A stretch of DNA of 64,000 nt from the NCBI GenBank assembly GCA_025201375.1, contig JAIWZP010000021.1, positions 186,001-250,000 on the forward strand, read 5' to 3'. Positions within the stretch are counted from its first letter, which is position 1; each line of letters opens with the position of its first letter. The notes under the pieces are model-generated. The model searched no databases. It saw only the letters and a list, made by a program, of their open reading frames with translations, and had not been told where the DNA came from. The translations under genes were made by a program, and so were the position numbers. The stretch is from Gongronella butleri. Taxonomy: Eukaryota; Mucoromycota; Mucoromycetes; Mucorales; Cunninghamellaceae. Of this stretch, positions 46,629-59,323 are shown one piece after another.

Positions 46629-48225
46629 GGTTATAGAAAAAAAAAAAAGATAAAAAATAAAAAGCGAGGGAAACAAAAAGAGAGAAAAGAAAAGGGGAAA
46701 AATAGGGGGGAACGGCGACAAAAGGGATCCAAAAAAGAGGTCGAGATCTAAAAAAAGCAATAAGAAAAAGCTAAATTCTGTTCATTGTGCGACATGCAAC
46801 CATCAATTTACCTGGCTGGCATCCAAATTGCCCGCCAATGGGCCATTTGATTTGACCCAGACAAAGCCCTTTTGTGCCTTGCTTTTTTTTTTTTGTCACG
46901 AGCTATTCCTTTTTCCTTACGGAAGCAGCTAAACCTTGTGATTTGGCAAGATCTGGCACGATCCCTCTTTGACAACAATGCCTTTTTTTTCATGGTTTCG
47001 CTAGCAATGGCGCCACCTCCCTCCCTCCCCCCCCCCTTTTCTGCTCATTTGGAATCTCTTGCCTTGGGACTGCATGAACCTCTTATGCACCGGCAGCCTT
47101 TCCTCGTCGCAAGGCGCCCTGCATTTTGCCCTTTTCGCATGGGGTCCATGCCGAAGCGCCCAGATCACGCCTTCATGTAGGACAATAACATCGCATTTGG
47201 CAAGAGCACAACCCGCCAGCTCCGTCCCATTTCACCTATTTCATTGCCCATTGGGCCTATTCATCATGGATCTTCGTGGGTCCATTGTGCCGCACGCAGA
47301 AAAAAAAAGGGGGGGAAGGGGGATTGTTTGATCCCGCCAGCCGATTGGGCTGAAATGACCGCACACCAATGCAGACAAAAGACGACCCGGTTGCATGATC
47401 CCTGAACCCAAGGCGGGGAGCAACCTATTTTTTTTTTTTTTTTCCATCGGAAATTGACTCTGAATGGTCCTTGATCTTACCCCTTGGATTCACCTGAAAC
47501 TGGTACGATTGGACATGCCTGTAGATACGTGGCGATTCGGGCGAACGCACGTTGAGCGTGCAGCTACCGCGTCGCTGGCGATTGGTGAGCTATTTCCGTG
47601 TTGTTTTCTCTTTCTTTTGACTGCAAACGTCGGGTTTTGTGAACCAATGGGGCATGCACCATGCTAACCCACTTTTTTGGCATAGATTACCGATCGCGTG
47701 ACCCTTCAGAAATGCTTCTCCGTCACGCGTCTCGCTATTCCAAATGGAGACGCTGTTCTTTTCCTTTTTTTTTATCATACTTTTTTCTTTTTTCCATGAT
47801 GATGCTATATTGTGCTCCACCCGATCTCGCATTTTTGTCTGGTTTTGACCGAGTCGATGCAAAATCGTCCTGTGTGTTGCATTTTCAGGCTGGCCGATGC
47901 ACAATGAGCACAAATGGAAATGAACAGCCGAGTTTTATGTATGCTACTTTGCCCGCACCTCGGCTCTGCAATAGATGCTTCGGCGATGATTGCTCACACT
48001 CGAGAGTGTGGAAACTTCTGCCCTTTCAAACAAACTCTGTCTCCACTCCCCAGGTCCTTTACAACGCTGGCATGACATCATAGCACGAGAAACTGGACAC
48101 GCATGTTTTTTTTTCCACGACGCATCTGATTCGGGGAACTTATGCCTTTCAAATTTGGTGTGGTCGTTGCTGCAAGCGTGAAGCGTGTTTTTCTGTGACC
48201 GTTTGAAATCAGAATCAATTAGCAA

Positions 48226-48305
48226 AAGCCAGTGTCCGAGAAGATGCACAAAATACCATTTCCACCCGCTTTTTTGGATTTTACACAAAAATAAAGAGTT
48301 GGATA
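48226..48305 (+). repeat. Dispersed repeat R2, copy 1
   Basis: It aligns with 61142-61218: GTGTCCGAGAAGATGCACAA against GTGCCCGAGAAAATGCGCAA, then a TTTTTTGGATTTTAC-like block and AAATAAAGAGTTGGA against AAATAGAGCGTTAGA. Confidence 0.5.
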
Positions 48306-48383
48306 CCATCTTTTTCTAGGCGCAGCAGACAGAATCGATCGAGAGCTTTCACGTAAAGTGTGGCAGCAAAGCGCTACAGACCG

Positions 48384-48434
48384 CACAAAAGTAAACGCTT
48401 GCCCTTGACCTCACAAAAGTAAACGCTTGCCCTT
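48384..48434 (+). repeat. Two-copy tandem repeat, 28-bp period
   Basis: The 23-mer starting CACAAAAGTAAACGCTTG occurs at 48384-48406 and again, identical, at 48412-48434. Confidence 0.9.
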
Positions 48435-48444
48435 GCAAGACGCG

Positions 48445-48560
48445 TTTTTCGAACTTTGCCGGCCGGTTGTACCTCCAGAAATGTTTTTACACCCTTCTTG
48501 CCCGCCCATGAAAAATGCGTTAGTTTGGACCCGAGAAATTTGATAAATTGTCCATTTCTT
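48445..48560 (+). repeat. Dispersed repeat R3, copy 1
   Basis: It aligns with 57795-57970: GCGTTTTTCGAACTTTGCC against GCGTGTTTTCAGACTTTGTC, CCTCCAGAAAT in both, CTTGCCCGCCCATGA against GCTCGCCCGCCAATT, and GGACCCG in both. Confidence 0.5.
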
Positions 48561-48790
48561 ATTCTTTTTTTTTTCGGAAACTTGCAATTACTCGCGTTCA
48601 AGACACGGCAACATAATAAATTTCTGCCTGTTTGGGAGGTTGGGACCATTTCCACGCATGAATGGCAACGCGAAGGCTGATTGGCCGGCCGATTGGCTGG
48701 CGTTTGGCGCCTCGCGGTCAAAAGAGCGCTGCGCGCCCCCTTTCCCCTTTTCCCTTTTTCTTGTCTTTTCACTTTTTTTTTTTTCCCTCC

Positions 48791-48941
48791 ATGAGCGACC
48801 AAGGATGTAAGTTTTGTCTCTTAACCCCCTAACGAACATGCAAATTAAATAAAATGGCATGCTTTTTCTGACACGTTTTATTAGGTGGCGACAAGAGAGA
48901 GGCGACGCCCATGGACGAATCGCAGGTAATGAGCAAGGATC

Positions 48942-48980
<39 letters not shown>

Positions 48981-51900
48981 TTTCTGGAAGCGACTGACCA
49001 CGTTTATTTAGGGTTCCCGCACAAAGAAGAAAAAACAATTTTCATTTGCGCGCAATTTGTCTTTTAAGCCGAGCGCAGCTGTGCCTTCGTTTTTGCAGGG
49101 CTGGGAGCCCGGCAAGGTGCCTGACAAGGCGCTAGGGCGACCATTGCGCGCGTCCGCAGCGCCAGTGTCGCCACAGAGCGCCGCAGCGCCCGCCAACGTC
49201 ATCAGCATTGCATCGTCGCCCGCTACATCGCCCGAAACCTATCATACGCCACCGGCAGAAAATGTGGCGGCGTCGCCGCAGCCTAATACGCCTGCCCGGC
49301 CGTCAGCGAGCTCGCCGACATACGCGCCGGCCACGCAGTCGCCCTCGTACGTGCCTGTTTCGCCACCGAGAATGGCTGCAAAATCGCCCTTGCGCGCATC
49401 TACACGTTCGCCGGTGACTGAGCCGGTTCCTTTTGCGTGGCAATTTGATTTTGAGCCACGGTCGTCGTCTTCCAACGCGAAAAATGCGAAAAACGCGCGG
49501 AATCGCCATGGATCGCTGACGTACGGGCCTGATCCGACGAATATCACGCCTACGCAGTCCGTCAGCTCGCCCCGCAGCGTGCCAAGCTCGTGCTCAGCGC
49601 CACAGGTTAGGTCGCCGTCGCCACTGCTGCGCCAACAACCGCTGTCGCAGCCGTCCACGGCCGATTGGCCCCTGATCATTAGCAGTCAGGCTTCCACGGC
49701 CGCACAAACAAACAATACCAGCACCACACCGCCCCTTCCGCCATCGCCCGTCCAGACAAGCACCTCCTCCTTTATGCCCACGAATGCCACATCGCAACAG
49801 ACGCAAAACGAGTCGCCTGCGCCGCCATCACCGGCTGCCGACGCGCAAGCGCCGCCTGAATCGCCAGATTCCAATGCAGCATCGCCGCACTCGATTGATT
49901 CTTTGCTAGACTCAATGTTGCATGACCCAATTCCTCCACCACGCGCACCATCTGTTGAAAACGCGCGTCCCGAGCCATCCTCATCGCAGCCGGATGGTCA
50001 AAAAGCAAGCTCACCCATTGTCACGCCGACGCTGCCAATGCCCGTGGCATCCATTTCCACCATACACGCGCCATGGGACCCGCCACTGTCGTCGCTGGCA
50101 TCGACACAGCAAGATACCGAATCATGGCTGGACCATGCAACGTACATGCTGCAGCAACTTTCGGAAAAAAGCAGTGTGACGCCTGCCCCCGCGTCGTTTG
50201 ACACCTTGGATGGCATTGAATGTGACACACGCGGGTATGTGCCCTTTTGGTGGATGGATGCGCAGCAATTCGAGGCCCATGGCTACGTTTACCTTTTTGG
50301 CAAGGTAAAAAAAGAAAAAAAGAAAAAAAAAGATAAATAGCGATTTTACGTTCGATTTTTTTTTTTTCGACAAGGTGTATAATGCGTCGGAAGACGCGTA
50401 CCATAGCTGCTGCGTGCTTGTCAAGAATATCAAGCGGACAATCTATGTGTTGCCGCGTGATTCAAAATACAAGGACACCAGCTTCACGCCGACGCAAAAC
50501 TCGCAGGTCACGCAGACAACACAGCGCGAGTCTGTTTCCAAGGAGCAGGTGATGACGGAATTTCGCGACGTGCTGCTGCAATGCAATGTTTCGAATTATA
50601 CGTGCACCGTGGAACGCAAAAAATACGCGTTTGATCTGCCGGACGTGCCTCGCGAGGCCGATTATCTCAAATATCAATACAGCTATGCAGGTGAGATTTT
50701 TAGAAAGAGAGAGAGAGAGAGAGAAAAGAGCAATTGGCTCTCTGTGTGCTCATCTCGTGGTTTGTAGATCCTGCACCGCCTTCTGATCTGAATGGCGAGA
50801 CGTACAGCCACGTGTTTGGCACGACCACGATGCCATTGGAACATTTGCTTGTGCAGCGCGGGATCAAGGGCCCGCAATGGCTTTATTTGCAAGAGCCACG
50901 CGTGCTGGTCGACCAACAAGATGTGCGTTCGTCTTGGTGCCATTACGAGTTGGAAATCGACGACATGAATCGCGTGCACGCGCTTCCCACCGACGATCAT
51001 GCCACCCAGCCGCTGCCCACGCCCCCACTGTGTATCATGTCGATCCACCTGCTCACCTCCTTGGACATTGACGCCAAAGTCAACAACATTGTCGCCGCCA
51101 GCATCTTTGTACAGCCAAAGGGTAACAAAAAAGAAAAGAAAACAATGCGATTTGATCGTTTACGCGTCGCGTTTCATTCTCTTTCTTTTTTTCTTCGTCT
51201 GTCTAGTGAACATTGATCAAGCAGATCAAGTGGCCGAGCAGGAAAATGCGCGTATTGCGCTTGTGTGCTTGCAAAACAAGGGCTTGTGGCCAAACAACAT
51301 GCAAGCGCATCTGACCAAGGCCGAAGACGCCGGCTTGAAGATCCATGCCGTGTTCAACGAATACATTTTGCTGAGTTTGCTGTGCAGTAAAGTTGAATTG
51401 GGGCAATTTGGGTATGTGTCACGTGTGGACGACCGCTCAATTTTGCTTTTTTTTTTTTTATTAGCTTACATTCAGCGGTTTGATCCAGACATCTTGGTTG
51501 GCCATGATTTTACTGGATTCACGCTGGACGTGCTGCTGCGCCGCATGAGGGATCTGCGCGTCGCGTGGTGGCACAAGATTGGCCGTCTCCAATGGGCCGA
51601 GTAAGCGAAAAAAAAAAAATGGGAAAATAGAAATGGATCAAAAGTTCATCTGTTTTTATTTTCTTTTGGCAATGACCAGCATGCCGCACCTCCAATATGG
51701 ACCTGGTGGCACGGGTTACTCAAGTGCCAAGGAGCGGCGGGTGCTTGCAGGCCGGCTGGTGTGCGATTCACGGAGCGCATGCATGGATCTGATCAAAGCC
51801 AAGGCGTACGACCTGCCAGCGCTCGCGTTGTCGGAGCTGCACATCGACTATGCGGACGTGTCGAGCAAGGAGATCAAGCAAAGGTTCGCATCAGGCGCTA

Positions 51901-52213
51901 ACGGCATCATTGAGCTCGCGCAGCACTGCTGGGTTGGCGCGTATGCGACCATGGCCCTCGTGTACAAGGTCCAAGTGCTTCCGCTCACCAAGCGCCTGAC
52001 CAATCTCGCTGGCAATCTATGGTAAAAAAATTTGGGGGGGGTTCGAGCTCATACACGTACTCAATTACCTCCATTCTTAGGTCTAGCTCCTTGGTCGGCT
52101 CTCGCACGAACCAAAACGAGTATCTGCTGCTACATGAATTCCATCGCCTTGGCTACCTGTGTCCAGATCGTGTGCAAAAGAATTGGAACACTGTCAAATT
52201 CAACGAGCTCGAT

Positions 52214-52248
<35 letters not shown>

Positions 52249-54631
52249 AAAAAATGCGAGAAAACGCGTCTTGCCAACTTTTTTCCCTTCCATTTTTAGA
52301 AGACGACGATAACAAGATGGGTAATGCGATTGTCCTGAGCGCGACCAAGCAGGTGGAATCGACAGGTGGTCTTGTGCTTGAGCCGCGCACTGGCTTTTAC
52401 GACCAATTCGTGGTGCTTCTTGATTTCAACAGCCTATACCCCAGCATCATCCAGGAATTCAACATTTGCTTCACCACCGTGCACCGGCCCGTCTATACCA
52501 ACGTGGATGGCGACATTGAGCACCATGTGCCCGACGTGCCTGACGCCGATTTGCCTACGGGCGTCTTACCCACGCTTGTCAAACGCTTTGTTGACGAGCG
52601 CCACGCCATCAAAAGGGAAATGAAACAATCGGGGATCGAAAGGTCGCGTCTCAAGCAGGTAAAAAAGGGGGGAAAGACGCGTCGCGGAGCTCGAATTGCC
52701 AATTTTTTCTCATTTTTTTATTGTCATAGTTTGATATTCAGCAGCAGGCATTGAAGATCATGGCCAACAGCGTGTACGGGTGCCTTGGATCGTCGATTTC
52801 CCGGTTCTTTGCGCGGCCGCTGGCGCTGCTCATCACGTCCATTGGCCGTCGCACACTGCAGGACACGGTGCTAGTCGCCAAAGACCTTGGCCTAGATGTC
52901 ATTTACGGCGACACCGACTCGGTCATGATTGCCACGTACAAGGATGATGTAAAAGAGGCCATGGCCATTGGCGAGCGCATGCAGCGCGTCATCAACGAGC
53001 AGTATCGTCTTCTTGAAATGGGCATCGACGGTTATTTCAAGCATTTGCTGATCCTCACCAAGAAAAAGTACGCGTCCCTCACCGTCATGCAGCGTGAAGA
53101 TCAATGGGTGTCGCGCATTGAAACTAAAGGCGTTGACCTTGTTCGCCGGGATTGGTGCTCACTCTCTCGAGACACATCCATGTAAGATTTTGCAAAAAAA
53201 AAAAAAAAAAAAAAAGGGCGCGAGGGATCTCTCATGTTTCCTTGATTGTGTTTTTTTTTTCTTCCCCAGGGCCGTGCTCAAAGTCATTTTATCGGCTCAC
53301 GAAGATAAGAAAGTCGCAATTGAGTCTATTCTCAGCAACGTGAACCAAAATGTTCGTGAAAATTCGCTACCCATCCGTGATTTTGTCATCTTCAAGGTAA
53401 AAATACGCGGACTTTATCCGGCTCAGGTCTCATTGCTTGCACTCTTTAGCAAGTGACCAAGCCGCTGCACGAATATGACACCGGGCACACGCTACCACAT
53501 GTGCGCGTCGCTATTAAAATGCGTGAATACGGCAAAATCATCAAGCAGGGCGATGTCATTGGCTACGTGATTAGCAAGTCGGACAAGGAGCATGCGAATG
53601 TGGCCGACAGGGCCGTGATGCCTGGCGCCATTGAACAAGGTCTCGCCAAGCTAGGTAAATAAAAAAAATAAAAAAATCAAAAAATGCAAAAAAAGCAAGA
53701 AAATGAATACAGGACTGACACGTCTCGATTTTTATTTGTGTTTCTGATTCAAAGACTTGGACTGGTACTTGGAGAGCCAAGTATTGCCACCGGTGGCGCG
53801 TCTGTGCGAGCAATTGATGGACACGTCGATGTTTCCGGGTTTGCTGGGTGTGTCTGCTTCGACCAAGACGAAAAGACGCGCCAAGTTGGGTCTCGTGCGT
53901 CGGTCGTCGGACAATGCCGAGTTTACGCGCCTTGAGCGGCCAGCAACAGAGCCATGGATGGTGCATTGCCGCGGCTGTCACCACGCATTTGAGATGCCGG
54001 CGTTTGCCGTTGAACGAGCGCCCGGGCGCTTCGCATACGGCTTCCAATGCCCGCGCCCGCAGTGCCTGCACGTCCTCAACATTGGCTCCATTGTCGTCCA
54101 GCTTCGGCTCGCGCTCCGCCATTACATTCAGCGCTATTACAACACCACGTGGATATGCAACAATGCCGATTGTGACTATGAGTCCGCCCACTTTACGGCC
54201 CACTGCGCCAATCCCAATGGTTGCACAGGCATTATGCTGCGAAGTGTAAGTGCCAAGAACAAAAAAAAAAAAAAAAAAGAACAAAAGAACAAGACAAAAC
54301 GACGATATCCACGCCCAATTTTTTAGTATACCGAAGAAAACTTGTATTCCCAGCTTGTGCACTTTGAATCGCTCTTTGATGTGCAGGAACAGGGTGGCAC
54401 GGACGCTGGTAAAAAAAAAAAAAAAAAATCATTCTCACGCGGGGGTTGAATTGACAATAGCGCGTCTCTTTGGGACGCGCCACGCGTCCAGATGCTGATC
54501 TTTTTCTTTTTCTAGACAAGCAGCTGATTCTCCGCCAGTACGGCGATGTGTTCACACTCCTCCTGGCCATTGTGCGCGAGCAAAAGCAATGGTGTGCGTA
54601 TCAATTCATTGATCTGTCCATTTGCCAATAA
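48791..54631 (+). CDS. POL1: DNA polymerase alpha catalytic subunit, 1547 aa
   Basis: Sixteen exons: 48791-48806, 48885-48925, 49012-50304, 50375-50690, 50768-51121, 51207-51386, 51465-51600, 51680-52021, 52081-52214, 52300-52658, 52730-53181, 53270-53396, 53450-53654, 53755-54245, 54327-54408, 54516-54631. It is the replicative primer-extending family B polymerase, partner of primase. The inactive exonuclease region has [20 protein letters not shown]. Polymerase motifs are intact: [21 protein letters not shown] (about 979), [13 protein letters not shown] (about 1066), C YGDTDSVM (about 1116), and KKKYASL and [11 protein letters not shown] downstream. Two C-terminal zinc sites (CRGC..CPRPQC and CNNADC..CANPNGC) bind the B subunit. 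The ~350 residues after the first short exons are Pro/Ser/Ala-rich and disordered. The stop overlaps AATAAA. Confidence 0.96.
48944..48972 (+). repeat. CT microsatellite in POL1 intron 2
   Basis: About fourteen CT dinucleotides followed by a T run, close to the 3' splice site of the intron before exon 3. A GA tract also sits in the intron at 50706-50724. Confidence 0.9.
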
Positions 54632-54632
54632 A
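54627..54632 (+). terminator. AATAAA overlapping the POL1 stop codon
   Basis: The last sense codon CAA is followed by TAA and A, so the stop is inside CAATAAA, as in RPL12. Confidence 0.5.
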
Positions 54633-55258
54633 GAACCTGAAAGGTCATCTGGTCATTGTTGTCTGATTTGTTGATGTGGGGCCTTTTTAGGAAGGCGAAG
54701 CATGGAAGGGCGTCTTTTCCATGTGGCTGTCCACTTTTGAGGTAACCGTGGTGCAGGCAGCATGCTGCTCCCCTTGTTGCACCTGGTTCTTTTTTTTTTT
54801 TTCTTTGTGGGACAGTTTTTTTTTTTTTTCGCCATTTTGCGCCCCGCCGGTCTCCTTTTTTTAGGTTGCGCGAAAGCGCTTCTCCTTTTTCGCCGCATTG
54901 TTTTTGTTTCCAGCCCCGCCCCTCGCCCGCCCACGCTCTCTCATAAAAAGGGCGTAATGATTTCTGTCTTTTTCTTTTTGCCCTCTTTTTTCCTTGTATG
55001 CTCATTCTTTTTTTCACGCTTTTCTCTTCCTGCGTCTCTTGTTTTCTTTGTCTTGGTAAAGTGGACTCCTCGGCGTGATAAACGTAGACTCACACGTGCT
55101 TGTTTTTTGTGTTTATGTGTGTATTTTTGCTTTTTTACGATAGTTTCACGTCGTCACGTTGTCACGCGCCCCCCTGTACTCATCCATTCTCTTGCATTGA
55201 CCGAGTGTTTACTTGTTCTCGCCCTTTTCTCCAGTTTTATCACCCCCGACTTGACCTG

Positions 55259-55353
55259 ATGAACCACAGAGGCGTCCGTCAGCTCCACCACCGGTCATCG
55301 CAATATAGTATTGCCACCGATCACCAAGCGTACCTCGAGCACAACCTGCAACT

Positions 55354-55384
<31 letters not shown>

Positions 55385-57030
55385 GAGCAGTCTGGACCGT
55401 TAACAGACAGCGATTGGCAGCAATCGTCGCGCTTCTTGGCTTACGACGTCAGCCCTGACCAGCGACAAAGCAGGCTCATGTTCGCGCCCATGGGCGCACG
55501 TCAAAAGCAAGCGCGCCGCCCAATGGAGAAGCGCCGCTCGTCACCCGCGCTGATTAGGAGACCGCCACCGGCCACCACACCATTTCATGCCAAAGGTAAA
55601 AATAAAAAGGCAAAAAAAAAAAAGAGAAAAAAAAACGTTACACTGCATGAATCCCCGTCGTCCCGCGTCCTCACCACGACCCAAACGGCGCGTTTGCCTG
55701 CCCTCGTTTTGTTCTTTTTGCAGATTTCATCAGCCAATTACCAAACGAGCTGATTCACCAGATTGTGCGACATTTGGACGTGCACGACCTGCTCACGCTT
55801 GGGCTTTTGAGCCACCGGTGGCGCACGATTAGCCTTGTTGGCGCCGAATGGCACCGTCTGATGCAATGGCGCGCGTGGAAGTTTCACCTGCCGTCGTATT
55901 TGCAGCCGTACGTGACTTTGGACCGCATCGATTGGCGCTATTGGTACATGCAGCGGCATCGGCTCGAGCAGCGGTGGCGCCTGGGCCAGGTATCGGCCAG
56001 CTACCTGCTGGATCACACAGACGGCGTCTATTGTGTTCAATTCGACGACCGCAAGGTCGTTTCCGGCTCGCGCGATTGCACCATTAAAATCTGGGATGCC
56101 GTCTCGTTCCAATGCGTCCGCACCCTCGTCGGCCACGATGGCAGCGTGCTCTGCCTGCAATACAACCAAGATTACCTCATTTCAGGCTCGTCCGATATGA
56201 CTCTTATTGTCTGGTGCATGCGCACACTCCAACAAGTCAAGCGCATCACCGTAAGTCGCGCCTTTTTTTATTTTTTTTTTAAAAAAAAAAAAAAGGGGGG
56301 GAGGGACACACAGGGACGTGTCAACTCATTTTTTTTTTTTTGCTCTTATTCAGGGTCACACGGCCAAGATTTCTGACTTGTGTTTCAACGACAAATACGT
56401 GATTAGCGGTGCGCGCGACAATATGATTCGCATCACACGCGTTGGCACTTGGGAAACAGTACGCGTCATCCACAATGCGCACTCGGGTCACGTCAATGCA
56501 GTCAAGATGCACGGCTCCATGTTTGTCTCGGCCTCCAAAGACAGCACGATCAAGCTCTGGGACATCGAATCTGGCCAGCCACTACAGCAATTCAACGGCC
56601 ACACACATCCTGTGACGTGCGTTGCCTTTGATGGATCCACCATCGTCAGTGGGTCACAAGACAATACCATTCGCATCTGGAACGCAAAGGTACAGTGCCA
56701 TGAAAACAAGAAAAAACGGGGGGCACGCGTGCTCATTTGCCATGCTTTTTTATTTAGACTGGCGAGTGCGTGCGCACATTAGAAGGACACCTCGGCCTGG
56801 TACGTGCGCTAAGTTTTTCACAAGGTCGCATCGTCAGCGCAAGCTACGACCAGAGCATCCGCGTGTGGGACATGGAAACAGGCTTGTGTACACTCAATTT
56901 CCAAAGCGGCCATTCTCGCTGGGTCTTTGACGTCAAGTTTGATGAAAAGCGCATCGTCAGCGCGAGCCAGGACCACCGCATTCTTGTCATGGACTTTGCC
57001 AATGGCATCGACACGCGCTGCATTTGCTGA
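55259..57030 (+). CDS. F-box/WD40 protein (SCF substrate receptor), 490 aa
   Basis: Four exons: 55259-55595, 55724-56250, 56354-56689, 56758-57030. A disordered N-terminus with a polyglutamine run leads to an F-box (ISQLPNELIHQIVRHLDVHD). Seven or so WD40 blades follow, with clear signatures such as VVSGSRDCTIKIWD, LISGSSDMTLIVW, VISGARDNMIRI, FVSASKDSTIKLWD, IVSGSQDNTIRIWN, IVSASYDQSIRVWD and IVSASQDHRILVMD. This architecture is that of beta-TrCP/Met30/Cdc4-type receptors, which bind phosphorylated substrates on the propeller and Skp1 through the F-box. The exact orthologue cannot be told. Introns fall between blades. Confidence 0.92.
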
Positions 57031-57142
57031 TTTCGCTCCATTTTCACTTGCTATTTATTTTTTTCCTTTTTCTACCCTTACTACTCTGTACATATATCAT
57101 GCTTTGCACATTTTGTTTCTCATACTATTTCACCACTAGCAA

Positions 57143-57160
57143 CATATGCCGCAGCATATG
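57143..57160. repeat. Short inverted repeat
   Basis: CATATGC (57143-57149) and GCATATG (57154-57160) form a perfect 7-bp stem with a 4-nt loop, about 115 bases after the WD40 gene stop. Confidence 0.7.
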
Positions 57161-57405
57161 ATACCATTGAAACCCAATAAAAATACGGCGCAACGCGCTT
57201 AGCTCTAGGAAAAATCACACATCCAGATCTTTTCCATTATGATATCATACACACTCTACAGTACCAGTTTGCAATGGACAACAACGAAAATTACTACAGT
57301 ACCTGTCGTGCTGTGTATTACTGTACTGAAATGTGTCTAGAAAAACAGACTGGTTATTACAAACGCGATTTTTCGTCATTCTGCATTTTGACCGCCTTTC
57401 TTGCG

Positions 57406-57431
57406 TATCATACCATACTGTATGTATGATA
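57406..57431. repeat. Near-perfect 26-bp palindrome
   Basis: TATCATAC (57406-57413) pairs with GTATGATA (57424-57431). The 10-nt centre CATACTGTAT is itself nearly palindromic, so the whole 26 bp can fold with a single-base offset. Confidence 0.75.
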
Positions 57432-57794
57432 TCATATCACCTCTCTTTTTTTTGTTGATGCGCCCGAGAGCGCGCTGTACTTGCTGTAATTTTTGTCGAG
57501 TTCTGCGAATTGTTATTATAGTACTGTAATACAACATACAGTACGTATACAACTGCTCTGCAAAATTAATTACTGTACTATTACTGTAACAACGCGTAAA
57601 ATATCATACTATTTGCTGGTGTATGATATCGTCAGTTCTTCTACTCAAGTAAAACTGGCAAGCAAACAACGAACCCCTTTGGAGCACATGAATCTGACCC
57701 CACTGCTGATGTGTTGAAGAATTATCATCCACGATCCATTACACGTCTACACTGCACAAAAGCATAGTACACATTTACGTTATACTGTAAAATC

Positions 57795-57970
57795 CAAAAA
57801 GCGTGTTTTCAGACTTTGTCGACCTGCCGTGCCTCCAGAAATTTTTTTGCAGCAGTCTGCTCGCCCGCCAATTTAAAATGAGTCATGGCATACTGTAAAC
57901 TACAGTCCAGTGTTCAAAAAATCAAAACGGACCCGCCCGATTTTTTTTAGACTCGAGAATGCCAAAAATA
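57795..57970 (+). repeat. Dispersed repeat R3, copy 2
   Basis: Diverged match to 48445-48560 in the same orientation, with an insertion carrying a TACTGTA word in the middle. Confidence 0.5.
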
Positions 57971-59160
57971 TCATATTTGTACTATTTTCCGTTTATCTGT
58001 CCATCTGCATGTTTGACCACGCTCAAAAACAGCCGCATCGCATTCAGCTCGAAATTTGCAACAAAAAAGCTTAAACTCCCAAAGCGCTACGACCACTTTT
58101 GAAAAATTCAGGGGTCACTCAGGGGTCACACATTTCAGTCTCAGAAAATGCCTAATTTGGGAAAATTCGAACTCCGAGTGATCAATGCATCCCAAACAGG
58201 TAACTCCTACCATTTGCCATTGGCAGACAAAATGATGGCAGATCGCCCCAAATTACGAACAACTCCCAAAGAGTAACGCATGAACGGCGATCGACTGAGA
58301 AAAATTGCCTGCTTTGGCCAAGATTTTTTTTGCAAAAATTTAAGGGTTGACACCCGATCAATTAAGGTGGTGGATTGCATGGAATATTTACTTTTTTATT
58401 TTTTTATTTTTTATTTTGCACCTTTTTGTGCGCGCTGTGGACTACTGCAGAATGGCCAAATGACTGATGCAAAAAGTTAAAACCGAAGCTAGAATGTTGT
58501 CGAAAGTTATCCCGTTAGGTGCTTTGTCCCCATGTTTGTTAGTAAAACTGCAATAAAACCGAAGTTTGATTAGACCGTTGTCGAGCAAATCCCGATTAAA
58601 GATTTTGATGAAAAAGTAAATTTTCTCTGCGAATTTTAGCCATCCATCGATGAAACTGGTCTCATTCGATAGAGGTTCGACACTACAGTACTTTGAAAGC
58701 GCCGTCGTGTATGTGTCGTCGTCCTACGTATCGGTTGCCGAGAACAACTACATGGTTGAATTTTTTGAAATTTTGAATGACTTTCACAAGCGTACAACGG
58801 CCAAACAGCACCGGCAAGAAACAAACATTCCTCCGGAAATGACGTCCAAGCCCGTCTGATTCAAACAATGCAAATTTCATGGAGATTGAAGAAAAATTTG
58901 ACCAAGAAAATGTTGTACATAAAGTACGTAATTATTGTGAAACTGTTGTTGATATTACTGTATTTTTGATTCTTCGTCTGCACAACAACGACTCAACGAA
59001 CCTCTGGTTTTCGACACCACGTTGAAGAGACGCGACGAAATGGCCTACTGTAATGATGAAGAGTTTTGAAGGCGAATGATCCAAGCAATTATGGTTTATC
59101 ATACGGTTTTTAATATTGTATTTGTAAAAATCTTACGTACATTATTGTTATGATATTATA

Positions 59161-59201
59161 GGTCCCAGCGCGGGATCACACTCTAAAACACATGCAGTAT
59201 G
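59161..59201 (+). repeat. Direct repeat flanking the Med4-like gene, left copy
   Basis: GGTCCCAGC then GATCACACTCTAAAACACAT; the right copy at 59889-59929 differs by few bases. Both are preceded by TATAG or ATAG. Confidence 0.7.
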
Positions 59202-59323
59202 CACCCAAAAAGGCCCTAGGAAAGTGAACAAAGGAGGGACGAATAAGGGAGTAAAAAAATAAATAACGCGCGCGCCTGGAGGGAGCGCCCAATAATGAAA
59301 GGCAAAAGGGAAAAGATGGCAGT

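Larger units (their letters stand above)
46640..48790. other. Intergenic region, about 2.1 kb
   Basis: No gene seen. It contains three repeat features near its right end (48226-48305, 48384-48434, 48445-48560) and T/C-rich sequence before the polymerase alpha start. Confidence 0.5.

Noticed and set aside
58280..58860. Short ORFs on both strands
   Set aside because: No domain, no splice support, and they lie in repeat-rich DNA.
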